Shown: in pieces, positions 42,692 through 51,978 of the stretch
Layout of the letters: each line of letters opens with the position of its first letter
Numbering within the stretch: position 1 is the first letter of the stretch
NCBI RefSeq assembly: GCF_014196305.1
Contig: NZ_JACIDJ010000002.1
Coordinates: 682,001-746,000, forward strand
Length of the DNA: 64,000 bases
Source of the DNA: Roseococcus suduntuyensis
Lineage (GTDB): Bacteria; Pseudomonadota; Alphaproteobacteria; Acetobacterales; Acetobacteraceae
Direction: 5' to 3'
Translations under genes and position numbers: made by a program
The notes under the pieces: model-generated
Told to the model about the DNA's origin: nothing
Database searches by the model: none
The model's input: only the letters and a program-made list of their open reading frames with translations

Positions 42692-43708
42692 ATGCGCCGC
42701 CTGCTTCTCACGAGCCTCGCCTTCCTCGCCCTCGGCACCGCCGCCGAGGCGCAGAACCGCACGCGGCTGACGGTCTACACCGCGCTGGAGAACGAGCAGC
42801 TCGCCCCCTTCAAGGCAGCGGCAGAACGCGCGGTGCCGGGCATCGAGATCGCCTGGGTGCGCGACAGCACGGGCATCATCACCGCCCGCCTGATCGCGGA
42901 GCGCGCCAACCCCCGCGCCGACGTGATCTGGGGGCTTTCGGTGTTCAGCCTGCTGGCGCTGGAAGGCCAGGACATGCTGGAGCCCTACACGCCCGCCGGC
43001 GCCGCTGCCCTTCGCCCGAATTTCCGCAGCGGGCGCGAGCCCATGACCTGGACGGGCATGGACGCCTTCGTCTCGGCCATCTGCTTCAACCGCGTGGTGG
43101 CGGCGCAGCGCGGCCTGCCGCGGCCCACCAGCTGGGCCGACCTGTTGCAGCCCGCCTTCCGCAACCAGGTGGCGATGCCCAACCCCGCCTCCTCCGGCAC
43201 GGGCTTCCTGACCATGGCGGGCTGGATCAGCAGCCAGGGCGAGGCGCCTGCCTGGAACTTCATGACGCGGCTGCACGACAACATCCAGGTCTATACCCAC
43301 TCCGGCAGCGCGCCCTGCAACAACGCCGCGCGCGGCGAATACGCGGTGGGGCTCAGCTTCGACATGCGCTCGGTGGCGCTACGGAACCAGGGCGCGCCCA
43401 TTGACGTGATCGTGCCGACCGATGGCGTGGGCTTCGACCTGGAGGCCACCGCCATTGTCCGCGGCACCCGCAACCTCGACGCCGCGCGGCGCCTGGTGGA
43501 CTGGACCGTCTCGCGCGAAGCCAACGAACTCTATGGCCGCTTCTACGCGCTGGTCGCGCACCCCGAGGCCGTGACCACCGTGCAGAACTACCCGGCCGAC
43601 TTCGCCGAGCGCCTGGTCAACCAGGATTTCGCGGCCCTGGCCGGCCGCCGCGACGAGCTGCTGCGCGAATGGGCCCGCCGCTTCGACGGCAAGTCAGCCC
43701 CGCGCTGA
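42692..43708 (+). CDS. ABC binding protein, 2-aminoethylphosphonate/iron(III) type
   Basis: 338 residues from the ATG at 42692. The N-terminus is a signal peptide (MRRLLLTSLAFLALGTAAEA). The mature protein opens with LTVYTALENEQLAPFK, typical of family 1 iron(III) and aminoethylphosphonate binding proteins; ADVIWGLSVFSLLALE and AMPNPASSGTGFL are shared motifs. The gene order binding protein, ATPase, fused permease matches the putative 2-aminoethylphosphonate transporters. No phosphonate-degrading enzyme is nearby, so the substrate rests on homology only. Confidence 0.85.
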   Translation: MRRLLLTSLAFLALGTAAEAQNRTRLTVYTALENEQLAPFKAAAERAVPGIEIAWVRDSTGIITARLIAERANPRADVIWGLSVFSLLALEGQDMLEPYTPAGAAALRPNFRSGREPMTWTGMDAFVSAICFNRVVAAQRGLPRPTSWADLLQPAFRNQVAMPNPASSGTGFLTMAGWISSQGEAPAWNFMTRLHDNIQVYTHSGSAPCNNAARGEYAVGLSFDMRSVALRNQGAPIDVIVPTDGVGFDLEATAIVRGTRNLDAARRLVDWTVSREANELYGRFYALVAHPEAVTTVQNYPADFAERLVNQDFAALAGRRDELLREWARRFDGKSAPR

Positions 43709-43718
43709 GGCCCGCCCC

Positions 43719-44822
43719 TTGGACCTCGCGGCGCGGGCCGTCGCAGCCGGCATCTACCTGACGGTGCAGGACGTCACGAAGCGCTTCGGCCGCTTCGTGG
43801 CGCTGGACCGCGTCTCGCTCGACATCCGCGAGGGGGAGTTCGTCTCCTTCCTCGGTCCCTCGGGCTGCGGCAAGACCACGCTGCTGCGCGCCATCGCGGG
43901 GCTCGACCCGCCGAGCGAGGGGCGCATCGTGCAAGCGGGCCGCGACATCACCCACCTGCCGCCCGGCGAGCGGGATTTCGGCATCGTCTTCCAGTCCTAC
44001 GCGCTGTTTCCCAACCTCGATATGCGGGCGAACATCGGCTATGGGCTGCGCGGCCCGGCCTGGCCGCGCGCCAAGGCGGCCGCGCGCGTCGAGCAGCTCA
44101 TCGCCATGGTGGGGCTGGAGGAACACGCGCGGAAATACCCGGCCCAGCTTTCCGGCGGGCAGCAACAGCGCGTGGCGCTGGCGCGCGCGCTGGCGAACCA
44201 TCCCGGCCTGCTGCTGCTGGACGAGCCGCTCTCGGCGCTCGATGCCACCGTGCGCGCGCGGCTTCGCACCGAAATCCGCGCGCTGCAGAAGGCGCTGGGC
44301 GTCACCACCATCATGGTGACGCATGACCAGGAGGAGGCGCTTTCCGTCTCCGACCGCATCGTGGTGATGCGCGAGGGTCGCATCGAGCAGATCGGCACGC
44401 CCGAGGAAGTCTATCGCCGCCCCGCCTCGGCCTTCGTGGCCGGCTTCGTGGGCCGCACCGGCAGCTTCCGCGCGGAGGTGGAACACCCGCATGCCGCGAC
44501 GCCACGGCTGCGCGCGGGGCCCGTCTCGCTGGCCGCCACGGCCGCGGCCTCGCTTTCGCCGGGCGAGGCGGCGCGCGCTTTCATCCGCCCCGAGGATGTG
44601 CGGCTGGGCGATGACGCGCTGGGCCATGAGGGCGCCTTCCAGGCCGTGGTGACAGGCGTGGAGTTCCTGGGCCCCGTCTGCCGCGTCCATCTGCTGGCGG
44701 AAGGCGTGGCGCTGGAGGCGGAGCTGCCATCGGGCGACATCGGCAAGCTCGGCCTCGGCCACACCGCCCGGCTATGGGTGGCGGTGCCGGCCGAGCGCAT
44801 CATGACCTATCCGGATGCCTGA
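43719..44822 (+). CDS. ABC transporter ATP-binding protein with TOBE domain
   Basis: 367 residues from a TTG at 43719, 10 nt after the binding-protein stop; a start further in is possible. Walker A GPSGCGKTT (46-54), Q-loop VFQSYALFPNL, signature LSGGQQQRVAL, Walker B LLLLDEPLSALD and H-loop VTHDQEEAL are intact. The C-terminal ~120 residues form a TOBE domain (RAFIRPEDVRLG through EFLGPVCRVHL). It powers the two-domain permease whose gene overlaps by 8 nt. Confidence 0.92.
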   Translation: MDLAARAVAAGIYLTVQDVTKRFGRFVALDRVSLDIREGEFVSFLGPSGCGKTTLLRAIAGLDPPSEGRIVQAGRDITHLPPGERDFGIVFQSYALFPNLDMRANIGYGLRGPAWPRAKAAARVEQLIAMVGLEEHARKYPAQLSGGQQQRVALARALANHPGLLLLDEPLSALDATVRARLRTEIRALQKALGVTTIMVTHDQEEALSVSDRIVVMREGRIEQIGTPEEVYRRPASAFVAGFVGRTGSFRAEVEHPHAATPRLRAGPVSLAATAAASLSPGEAARAFIRPEDVRLGDDALGHEGAFQAVVTGVEFLGPVCRVHLLAEGVALEAELPSGDIGKLGLGHTARLWVAVPAERIMTYPDA

Positions 44823-46500
44823 CGGCGGCGCCTTCCACCCGCGCGTCTCGGACGAGCAGCGGCTGATGAAGCTGGCCCTGGGCGGTGCCGCGACCTTCCT
44901 GCTGTTGGGCTTGATCCTTCCGCTGGGCTGGCTCTTCGCGCGGGCCTTCCAGGATGCCTCCGGCGGCTTCGTCGGGTTCGCCAATTTCGCGGAGTATGTG
45001 GCGACGCCGAGCCTCGCCGTCTCGGCCTGGAACAGCCTCTGGACGGCGGCGCTGACCACGCTGCTGGTGGTGCCGGCGGCCTTCACCTACGCCTACGCCC
45101 TGACGCGCTCCCGTATGCCGGGCAAGCCCGTGTTCCGCGCGGTGATGCTGCTGCCGGTGCTGGCGCCCTCGCTGCTGCCGGCGCTGGCGCTGGTCTACCT
45201 CTTCGGCAACCAGGGCATGCTGCGGGGCCTGCTGATGGGCGAGAGCCTCTACGGCCCCATCGGCATCATCATGGCGCAGGTCTTCTACTGCTTCCCCCAT
45301 GCCGCGCTGATCCTCTGCGTGGCGCTGTCGGGCGCGGATGGGCGGCTCTATGAGGCGGCGGCGGCGCTCAAGGCCGGGCGGGGACGCATCTTCCTGACGG
45401 TGACGCTGCCGGGCGCGCGCGGCGGGCTGATCTCGGCCGCCGTGGTCGTCTTCACCCTGGTGGTGACGGATTTCGGCATTCCGAAGGTGATCGGCGGGCA
45501 ATTCCCCGTGCTGGCGACCGAGGTCTACAAGCAGGTCGTCGGCCAGCAGAACTTCAACATGGGCGCGGTGGTGGGCCTGGTTCTGCTGCTGCCGGCCGTG
45601 GGCGCCTTCCTGCTCGACCAATGGGCGCGGCGGCGGCAGGGCGGCTTCCTCTCGGGCCGCGCCGTGCCGCTGGAACCCAAGCCTCGTCCGGCGCGCGACC
45701 TGCCGCTGCTGGGCTTCTGCACACTGGTCGCGGCGCTGCTGCTGCTGGTGGTGGGGCTGGCCGCCTGGGGCAGCTTCATCCGCTTCTGGCCCTGGAACCT
45801 GTCGCTGACACTCGACAACTACGACTTCAACCGCTTCGACAGCGCGGGCTGGGGCAGCCTCTGGACCTCGGTGCGGATGGCCGCGATGGCGGCGCTGATC
45901 GGCACCGCGCTGATCTTCGTGGTGGCCTGGATGTTCGAACGCGGGCGCGTGGCGGGCCCCCTGCCGCGGGTGGTGGGCTTCGCGACCGCCATTCCGCTGG
46001 CGGTGCCGGGGCTGGTGCTGGGCCTCGCCTATATCCTGTTCTTCAACGACCCCTGGAACCCGCTGGGCTTCCTCTACGGGACGCTGGCCATCCTGGTGCT
46101 GAACTCACTGGTCCACTTCTACACGGTCTGCCACCTGGCGGCCGTGACGGCGATCCGTCAGCTCGACCCGGAATTCGAGGCGGTCAGCGCCAGCCTGAAG
46201 GTGCCGCTCTGGGTCACCTTCACGCGCGTGACCTTGCCCATCTGCCTGCCGGCCATCCTGGAAATCTTCGTCTATCTCTTCGTGAATGCCATGGCGACGG
46301 TCTCGGCGGTGATCTTCCTCTACGGGCCGGATACCAAGCCCGCCTCGGTCGCCGTGGTGCACATGGAGGAGGCAGGGCAGATCAGCGCCGCCGCCGCCAT
46401 GGCGGTGGCCATCCTGATGGTGAATGTCGCGCTGAAGGCGCTGCACCTGGCCATGGCGGGGCGGGTGGAGCGTTGGACCCAGGCTTGGCGCCTGCGCTAG
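44815..46500 (+). CDS. ABC permease with two fused transmembrane domains
   Basis: 561 residues, two six-helix BPD domains in one chain, so a single gene gives the whole channel, as in FbpB and the putative aminoethylphosphonate permeases. Both coupling loops are present: YEAAAALKAGRGRIFLTVTLPGA near 180 (YEAAAALKAGRG then TVTLPGA) and FEAVSASLKVPLWVTFTRV near 458. The linker between halves is about residues 270-300. It overlaps the ATPase gene, completing a three-gene importer. Confidence 0.9.
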   Translation: MPDGGAFHPRVSDEQRLMKLALGGAATFLLLGLILPLGWLFARAFQDASGGFVGFANFAEYVATPSLAVSAWNSLWTAALTTLLVVPAAFTYAYALTRSRMPGKPVFRAVMLLPVLAPSLLPALALVYLFGNQGMLRGLLMGESLYGPIGIIMAQVFYCFPHAALILCVALSGADGRLYEAAAALKAGRGRIFLTVTLPGARGGLISAAVVVFTLVVTDFGIPKVIGGQFPVLATEVYKQVVGQQNFNMGAVVGLVLLLPAVGAFLLDQWARRRQGGFLSGRAVPLEPKPRPARDLPLLGFCTLVAALLLLVVGLAAWGSFIRFWPWNLSLTLDNYDFNRFDSAGWGSLWTSVRMAAMAALIGTALIFVVAWMFERGRVAGPLPRVVGFATAIPLAVPGLVLGLAYILFFNDPWNPLGFLYGTLAILVLNSLVHFYTVCHLAAVTAIRQLDPEFEAVSASLKVPLWVTFTRVTLPICLPAILEIFVYLFVNAMATVSAVIFLYGPDTKPASVAVVHMEEAGQISAAAAMAVAILMVNVALKALHLAMAGRVERWTQAWRLR

Positions 46501-46597
46501 ATCTTCAGCCGATGGAGATTGCATCGTTGGAAGTCGAACCATGATGGCATGGCCCGCGGGTGGTGTAGCCTCACGGCCAGCACGCAAGGAGGCCTCC

Positions 46598-47611
46598 ATG
46601 ATGCAGCGTCGAACCTTCCTCTCGAGCGGCAGCGGGCTGCTGGCCGCACCCCTTCTGCTTCGCGCCCCCGCGGCGCGGGCCAACCCGGCCACGCCGCCGG
46701 GCTTTCGCGTGACCTATTTCGACGTGTCCTCGCCCCAGGGCCGCGTCGGTTCCCGCGACATCACGGCGGCTGGCGACGGGCGCTTCTGGTTCTGTGGCCA
46801 GCGCAACGGCACGCTGAACCTGCTGGACCCGGCGACCGGCGCGGTCCACCCGGTGAACCTCGGGCCGGGGGCCCGCCCGCACGGGGTGGTGCGCGGGCCG
46901 GACGGCGCCGCCTGGGTGACCGAAGGGGGCCAGAACGCCATCGCGCGCGTGGATCCACGCGACCATCGCGTCCAGCTCTGGCGCCTGCCCGAGCGCTTCG
47001 CGAATGCCAACCTCAACACCGGCGTGTTCGACGCCCGGGGCACCTACTGGTTCACCGGGCAGAATGGCGTGGTGGGCCGCTTCGACCCGGCCAGCGAACG
47101 GATGGAGGTGCGCGAGGCCCCCGGCGGCCGCGGCGCCTACGGCATCACGCTGACGCCGCAGGGCGGGATCTGGTATGTGTCGCTGGCGGGCAGCCACCTG
47201 GCCGAGATCCGGGATCTCGACCTCGCCAACATCCGTGTCCTCCAGCCACCCACCCCCAACCAGGGCGCGCGCCGCGTCTGGTCCGACAGCCAGGGCCGGC
47301 TGTGGATCAGCGAATGGAACAGCGGCAACGTCTCCCTGCACGACCCGCGCGACGGCAGCTGGCGCGCCTGGCGCCTGCCCGGTGAACGCCCGCGCGCCTA
47401 CTCCGTCTATGTGGACACGGCCGACAAGGTGTGGCTGACGGACTTCCCGGCGAACAGCATTGTCCGCTTTGACCCGCAGACCGAGAGCTTCCTGGCCTTC
47501 CCCTCCGACCGGGCGGGGGCGAATGTCCGCCAGATGGACGGGGTGGAAGGCGCGGCCTGGGGCGGCGAGAGCGGCACCGACCGGATCGTGCGGATCGAGT
47601 ACGGGCTGTGA
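46598..47611 (+). CDS. Exported Vgb-like beta-propeller protein
   Basis: 337 residues from the ATG at 46598 behind AAGGAGG. A Tat signal (QRRTFLSSGSG, cleavage after RARA) sends it to the periplasm folded. The mature part is a beta-propeller of NHL/virginiamycin-B-lyase type with repeated blades: GRFWFCGQRNGTLNLLDP, GAAWVTEGGQNAIARVDP, GTYWFTGQNGVVGRFDP, GGIWYVSLAGSHLAEI, GRLWISEWNSGNVSLHDP and DKVWLTDFPANSIVRFDP. The gene is translationally coupled (GTGA) to a cytochrome c, so a redox role is more likely than antibiotic lysis. Confidence 0.8.
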   Translation: MMQRRTFLSSGSGLLAAPLLLRAPAARANPATPPGFRVTYFDVSSPQGRVGSRDITAAGDGRFWFCGQRNGTLNLLDPATGAVHPVNLGPGARPHGVVRGPDGAAWVTEGGQNAIARVDPRDHRVQLWRLPERFANANLNTGVFDARGTYWFTGQNGVVGRFDPASERMEVREAPGGRGAYGITLTPQGGIWYVSLAGSHLAEIRDLDLANIRVLQPPTPNQGARRVWSDSQGRLWISEWNSGNVSLHDPRDGSWRAWRLPGERPRAYSVYVDTADKVWLTDFPANSIVRFDPQTESFLAFPSDRAGANVRQMDGVEGAAWGGESGTDRIVRIEYGL

Positions 47612-47973
47612 TCCGCCTCGCGGCCAGCCTCTGGCTGGTCGCAGCACCCGCCTTCGCCACCAGCGGGGCGGCGCTCTTCGAGGCACATTGCGCCTCCTGC
47701 CACGCCGCGGCGCGCGGCGCGCCGGCGGGGGCGGGGCCGAACCTCGCGGGGCTGAGCGGTCGCGCCGTGGGAGGCGATCCGGCCTTCGACTACTCCCCGG
47801 CCCTGCAGGCGGCACGGGCCGCGGGCGAGGCCTGGGATGAGGGGCGGCTGCGGCGCTTCCTGGACGATCCGGAGGCCACGTATCCCGGCCTCTGGATGGG
47901 CGGGACCAGCCTGCGCGGTACGGCGGATGTCGCGGCGGTCGTGGCGTACCTGATGGGCGGGAGCGAGAGGTAA
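47608..47973 (+). CDS. Small class I cytochrome c
   Basis: 121 residues from a GTG overlapping the Vgb-like stop by 4 nt. A signal peptide (to about residue 18) precedes the haem motif CASCH (C28, C31, H32). The distal Met is probably in the LWMGGTSL segment, and the C-terminal helix AAVVAYLMGGS closes the fold. It is a soluble or loosely bound periplasmic electron carrier. The tight coupling suggests it accepts or donates electrons for the Vgb-like protein. Confidence 0.88.
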   Translation: MIRLAASLWLVAAPAFATSGAALFEAHCASCHAAARGAPAGAGPNLAGLSGRAVGGDPAFDYSPALQAARAAGEAWDEGRLRRFLDDPEATYPGLWMGGTSLRGTADVAAVVAYLMGGSER

Positions 47974-48181
47974 GGGCGGATCACCTTGCCGATATGCGTC
48001 CCGGCCGCGTTCGTCCTGTCTTCTGCGAGCCCCGTGCGAAGGCTTGAGTGGGCTCGATTTATTGTCGAGGATGCTTAAGTATTCCATGTTTCGCGACTTG
48101 CTTCAGCGAATTGGGGGTCCAGCTTCGAACCTGGCCGTGGAGTTCGGCCGCATCAGATCCCAAGCCAACAGGAAGACGCGC

Positions 48182-49117
48182 ATGAGTTGGAACCCAGCCC
48201 TCGAACCGGGTTGCCCCGATGACGTCGGGACCGATGCGATCGAGACCCTCATCGTCCCCCGGGCCCGCGACCTTGGCGGGTTCGAGGTGCGGCGCGCCTT
48301 GCCCGCGCCGAAGCGGCAGATGGTCGGGCCCTTCATCTTCTTCGACCAGGCGGGGCCGGCCGAGCTGCTGACCGGGCAAGGCGTGGACGTGCGGCCGCAT
48401 CCGCATATCGGCCTCGGCACCGTGACCTACCTGTTCAAGGGCGACTTCCATCACCGCGACAGCACGGGCGCCGACCAGGTCATCCGCCCCGGGGCGCTCA
48501 ACTGGATGGTGGCCGGGCGTGGCGTCACGCATTCGGAACGCACTTCCGCCGCCGCGCGGCGCGGCCCGAACAGCCTCTTCGGCATCCAGACCTGGCTCGC
48601 CCTGCCGGAAAACCACGAAGACGTGGCGCCGAGCTTCGAGCATCACGGCCAGGAGACGCTGCCCGTCATCGAGGACCATGGCGTCTCGGTCCGGCTCATT
48701 CTGGGCCAGGCCTATGGCCAGTCGGCGCCCGCCACGATGCTGTCCGAGACCTTCTATGCCGATGTGAAGCTCGAACCCGGCGCCCGGCTGCCCATGCCCG
48801 ACAACCACGAGGACCGCGGCATCTACATCGTGGACGGCGCCATCTCCGTGGCCGGGCAGGTGTTCGAGGCGGGGCGGATGATGGTCTTCCGGCCCGGCGA
48901 CCGCATCACGGTCGCGGCCGGGGAACAAGGCGCGCGACTGATGATCCTGGGCGGCGCGACCTTCAGCGGGCCGCGCTACATCTGGTGGAACTTCGTCGCT
49001 TCCTCGCGCGAGCGCATCGAGCGCGCCAAGGAGGAATGGCGCGCGGCCAACTGGGGCCAGGGGCGCTTCGACCTGCCAGCGGAGGACCGGCAGGAGCACA
49101 TCCCCTTGCCGGACTGA
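48182..49117 (+). CDS. Pirin-family protein
   Basis: 311 residues from the ATG at 48182; the frame is open further upstream but without protein-like character. A bicupin: the N-terminal domain has PHPHIGLGTVTYLFKG and HHRDSTGADQVIRPGALNWM, with the metal ligands His, His, His and Glu of the pirin family (in HPHIG, H and E of THSE); the second cupin is degenerate. Bacterial pirins act as quercetinases or as modulators of pyruvate metabolism. Stands alone with 208 nt upstream, which hold no other gene. Confidence 0.88.
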   Translation: MSWNPALEPGCPDDVGTDAIETLIVPRARDLGGFEVRRALPAPKRQMVGPFIFFDQAGPAELLTGQGVDVRPHPHIGLGTVTYLFKGDFHHRDSTGADQVIRPGALNWMVAGRGVTHSERTSAAARRGPNSLFGIQTWLALPENHEDVAPSFEHHGQETLPVIEDHGVSVRLILGQAYGQSAPATMLSETFYADVKLEPGARLPMPDNHEDRGIYIVDGAISVAGQVFEAGRMMVFRPGDRITVAAGEQGARLMILGGATFSGPRYIWWNFVASSRERIERAKEEWRAANWGQGRFDLPAEDRQEHIPLPD

Positions 49118-49162
49118 GGCGGGACGGCCGTGGCCTTGCCGCCATGGCCGCCGATGATGGTC

Positions 49163-49309
49163 TCAGGCGCGGATGAGGGCCAGCAGGTCAGGATTGATCA
49201 CACCGGGATGCGTGGCGAACAGCCCGTGCGAAAGGCTAGGAAAGCCGTGCCGCGCGAGTTGCAGCACGTGCAGGCGCACGAAGCCGGCGAACAGGTCTCG
49301 GTGTGACAT
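49163..49309 (-). pseudogene. Chimeric remnant: PadR-like head joined to alpha/beta-hydrolase tail
   Basis: A 48-residue frame. Residues 5-22 (DLFAGFVRLHVLQLARHG) look like the start of a PadR-type regulator with its middle missing, and residues 28-48 (SHGLFATHPGVINPDLLALI, then RA) look like the C-terminus of an arylesterase/chloroperoxidase-type hydrolase with the catalytic His in HGL. The joint suggests a deletion that fused two genes. It lies downstream of the Baeyer-Villiger gene on the same strand. The rest of the 444-nt gap (49118-49561) holds nothing recognisable. Confidence 0.45.
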
Positions 49310-49561
49310 GGTCAATTCGTAGCACGTAGCGGCGGGCTTCGCCGCGCCTGGCGGTGTTCGCCTTCATGGGAGGCTTCCACCATCCGATCAGGCGACACTC
49401 GACTTCGGGTTATCCTTCACCCATCGAATGCGAAGCCAGAACCGAGGCCAGGGACGACTGATCCCCACCCGATCTCCGTCCACGGAAGTGGGGCAACCTC
49501 AACTCCGGTTTCACCGCAGCGGTGCAGGCACGCACGAGCGTCCTGCCTGCCCTGCAGGGGC

Positions 49562-51181
49562 TTAGGCCATGAGCGTGAAGCCCTCATACCCCTTTGCTGC
49601 CACGTCGGCGCAGATCTTGGCGTAATGCGCCATGCCGCCGGCATAGGGCATGAAGACACGGGGCTTGCCTGGCACGTTGGCGCCCAGATACCAGGAACTG
49701 GACGCCTGTGGCAGCAGCGTGGCCTCGGCGGCGCGGTTCACCTCCGCGACCCACGCATCGGCCGCTTCCTCCGTCGCCTCCATGCGCGCGATGCGCTGGC
49801 CGCGGTGATGGGAGATGCAATCGGCGATCCATTCCGCATGCTGCTCGATCGCCACGGGCATGTTGCACAGGACGGAGGGGCTGCCCGGGCCGGTGATGGT
49901 GAACATGTTCGGAAAGCCCGGCACCTGCAGCCCCAGATAGCTGCGCGGCCCCGCGGCCCAGGCCTCGCGCAGCGTCAGGCCATCGCGCCCTTCGATGTTC
50001 AGGCGCAGCAGGGGGCCGGTCATGGCGTCGAAACCGGTGGCGAAGACGATGATGTCGAGCTCGTATTCCGCCGTGGTGGTCGCGAGGCCCGTCGGCGTGA
50101 TGCGCGCGATGGGGGCAGAACGCACATCCACCAGCGCCACGTTCTCCCGGTTGAAGGTCTCGAAGTAGTGGCTGTCGATCGGAGGGCGCTTGGCGGCATA
50201 GGGGTGGTCGATATCGGCCAGCAGTTCCGCGGTGGCCGGATCCCGCACGATGCTGCGGATCTTGCGCTTGATGAATTCCGCGGCGGTCGCGTTGGCGTCG
50301 AGGCTGGAGAGCAGGTCCTTGAAGATCGCGCGGAACTGCAGGCCGCCCTTGGCCCAGGCCTGCTCGAACAGCGCCTCGCGTTCGACGTCGTCGGCATCGA
50401 GCGCCGAGCGCTCGGCGATGGTGAAGGGGTGCCCGTTGGTGGTGCTGCGCATGAGGGCGCGCAATTGTTCGTAATTGGCCTTCACCCATTGCTTGAATTC
50501 AGGCGTCAGCGGCGCGTTGTGCGCGGGCACGCTGTAGTTGGCCGTGCGCTGGAACACCGTGAGGTGCTTCGCCTGCGCCGCGATGACGGGGGCCGCCTGG
50601 ATGCCGGTGGAGCCGGTGCCGATCAGCCCGACCCGCTTGCCCGCGAAATCCACCCCCGACTGCGGCCATTCGCCGGTGTGGTACCAGTCGCCCGCGAAGG
50701 TTTCGAGGCCGGGCATCTGCGGCACGTTTGCGGTCGAGAGGCAGCCCACCGCCGTGATCAGGTAGATGGCCTGGAAGCTCTCCCCACCCTGGGTGTCGAC
50801 ATGCCAGCGATTGGCGGCCGCATCATAGCGCGCGCCGGTGACGCGGGTGCCGAAGCGGATGCTGCGCCGCAGGTCCAGCCGATCCGCCACGAAGTTCATG
50901 TAGCGCATGATCTCGGGCTGCTCCGGATAGCGCTCGGACCATTCCCACTCCTGCTGCAACTCGCGCGAGAACATGTAGCAGTAGGAATGGCTCTCGGAAT
51001 CGCAGCGCGCCCCGGGATAGCGGTTCCAGTACCAGGTGCCGCCCACGCCCTCGCCCGCTTCGAGCACGGTGACGTTCATCCCCAGCCGGTCACGCAGGAG
51101 GTGCAGCTGGTACATGCCCGAAAAGCCCGCGCCGATGATGACGGCATCGAGGGCCACGGGCGGGGTCATCGTGTCGGGCAT
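49562..51181 (-). CDS. Baeyer-Villiger-type flavin monooxygenase
   Basis: 539 residues. Class B FAD/NADPH monooxygenase inserting oxygen next to a ketone to give an ester or lactone. FAD Rossmann motif IIGAGFSG (15-22); the BVMO fingerprint FAGDWYHTGEWP (162-173); NADPH Rossmann motif LIGTGSTG (186-193). It has the length of cyclohexanone/phenylacetone monooxygenases. Last gene of the operon beginning at 56695, 77 nt after livF. With an alcohol dehydrogenase-like SDR in the same operon it suggests a pathway from alcohol to ketone to ester or lactone. Confidence 0.9.
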   Translation of the reverse strand: MPDTMTPPVALDAVIIGAGFSGMYQLHLLRDRLGMNVTVLEAGEGVGGTWYWNRYPGARCDSESHSYCYMFSRELQQEWEWSERYPEQPEIMRYMNFVADRLDLRRSIRFGTRVTGARYDAAANRWHVDTQGGESFQAIYLITAVGCLSTANVPQMPGLETFAGDWYHTGEWPQSGVDFAGKRVGLIGTGSTGIQAAPVIAAQAKHLTVFQRTANYSVPAHNAPLTPEFKQWVKANYEQLRALMRSTTNGHPFTIAERSALDADDVEREALFEQAWAKGGLQFRAIFKDLLSSLDANATAAEFIKRKIRSIVRDPATAELLADIDHPYAAKRPPIDSHYFETFNRENVALVDVRSAPIARITPTGLATTTAEYELDIIVFATGFDAMTGPLLRLNIEGRDGLTLREAWAAGPRSYLGLQVPGFPNMFTITGPGSPSVLCNMPVAIEQHAEWIADCISHHRGQRIARMEATEEAADAWVAEVNRAAEATLLPQASSSWYLGANVPGKPRVFMPYAGGMAHYAKICADVAAKGYEGFTLMA

Positions 51182-51258
51182 GGCGGGCTTCTCCTCGAAA
51201 CGCGGTGGGACCGCATGGTTTTGCCGGGGGCGCCATGCGTCAAGGGCGCGATGGCAGG

Positions 51259-51978
51259 TCAGACCTGGAGGTAGCGCGCCTGCACATCGGGGTCGGCGCG
51301 GAACTGCGCCACGTCGCCGCGCCAGACGACGGCCCCCTTGTCGATCACCGCGACGCGCGTGGCGACGGCCAGGCAGAAGCGGCTGTTCTGCTCGGCCAGG
51401 ATGATGGTGGTGCCCAGTTCGCGCAGGCGACGTATCAGGGCGCCGATCTGCTGCACGATCAGCGGCGCCAGGCCCTCCGACGGCTCATCCAGCAGGAGCA
51501 CGGCCGGGTTGCCCATCAGGCTGCGGGCGATGGTGAGCATCTGCTGCTCACCGCCCGAAAGCCGGCCCGCCATGCGGCCGCGCAATGGCTGCAGCATGGG
51601 GAACATCTCGAAGGCGCGGGCGCGGTTCCATTCGCGGCCGCCCACGCCCTCGCGCTCGGCGATTTCCAGGTTTTCCTCGACGCTGTGCTCGGGGAACACC
51701 TGCCGGTCCTCCGGCACATAGGCGATGCCGGCGCGGGCGATGCGGTAGGGCTTCTGGCCCGCCACATCATGCCCGCGGACCATGACACGCCCGGCGCGCG
51801 GCGGCAGCAGGCCGGCGATCGCCTTGAAGGTGGTGCTCTTGCCCGCGCCGTTGCGGCCCATCAGCGCGAGGGTTTCGCCGCGCTCCACCTCCAGCTTCAC
51901 GCCGAAGAGCACCTGGCTTGCGCCATAGGCGGCATCCAGCCCGTCCACGAGAAGTTCACTCGCTCCTTTATCGTTCAT
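51259..51978 (-). CDS. livF: LivF-type ABC ATP-binding protein
   Basis: 239 residues. Walker A GRNGAGKST (41-49), signature LSGGEQQ, Walker B VLLLDEPSEGL and H-loop ILAEQNS are intact. HAAT-family ATPase, paired with LivG under the LivH/LivM channel. Its start overlaps the livG stop by 4 nt. The amino acid name is a family label; in this operon the transported molecule is probably the substrate of the oxidoreductases. Confidence 0.9.
   Translation of the reverse strand: MNDKGASELLVDGLDAAYGASQVLFGVKLEVERGETLALMGRNGAGKSTTFKAIAGLLPPRAGRVMVRGHDVAGQKPYRIARAGIAYVPEDRQVFPEHSVEENLEIAEREGVGGREWNRARAFEMFPMLQPLRGRMAGRLSGGEQQMLTIARSLMGNPAVLLLDEPSEGLAPLIVQQIGALIRRLRELGTTIILAEQNSRFCLAVATRVAVIDKGAVVWRGDVAQFRADPDVQARYLQV

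Noticed and set aside
46598-47611. Virginiamycin B lyase as a resistance gene
   Set aside because: Tat export and coupling to a cytochrome c argue against a cytoplasmic antibiotic lyase; the propeller fold is shared widely.
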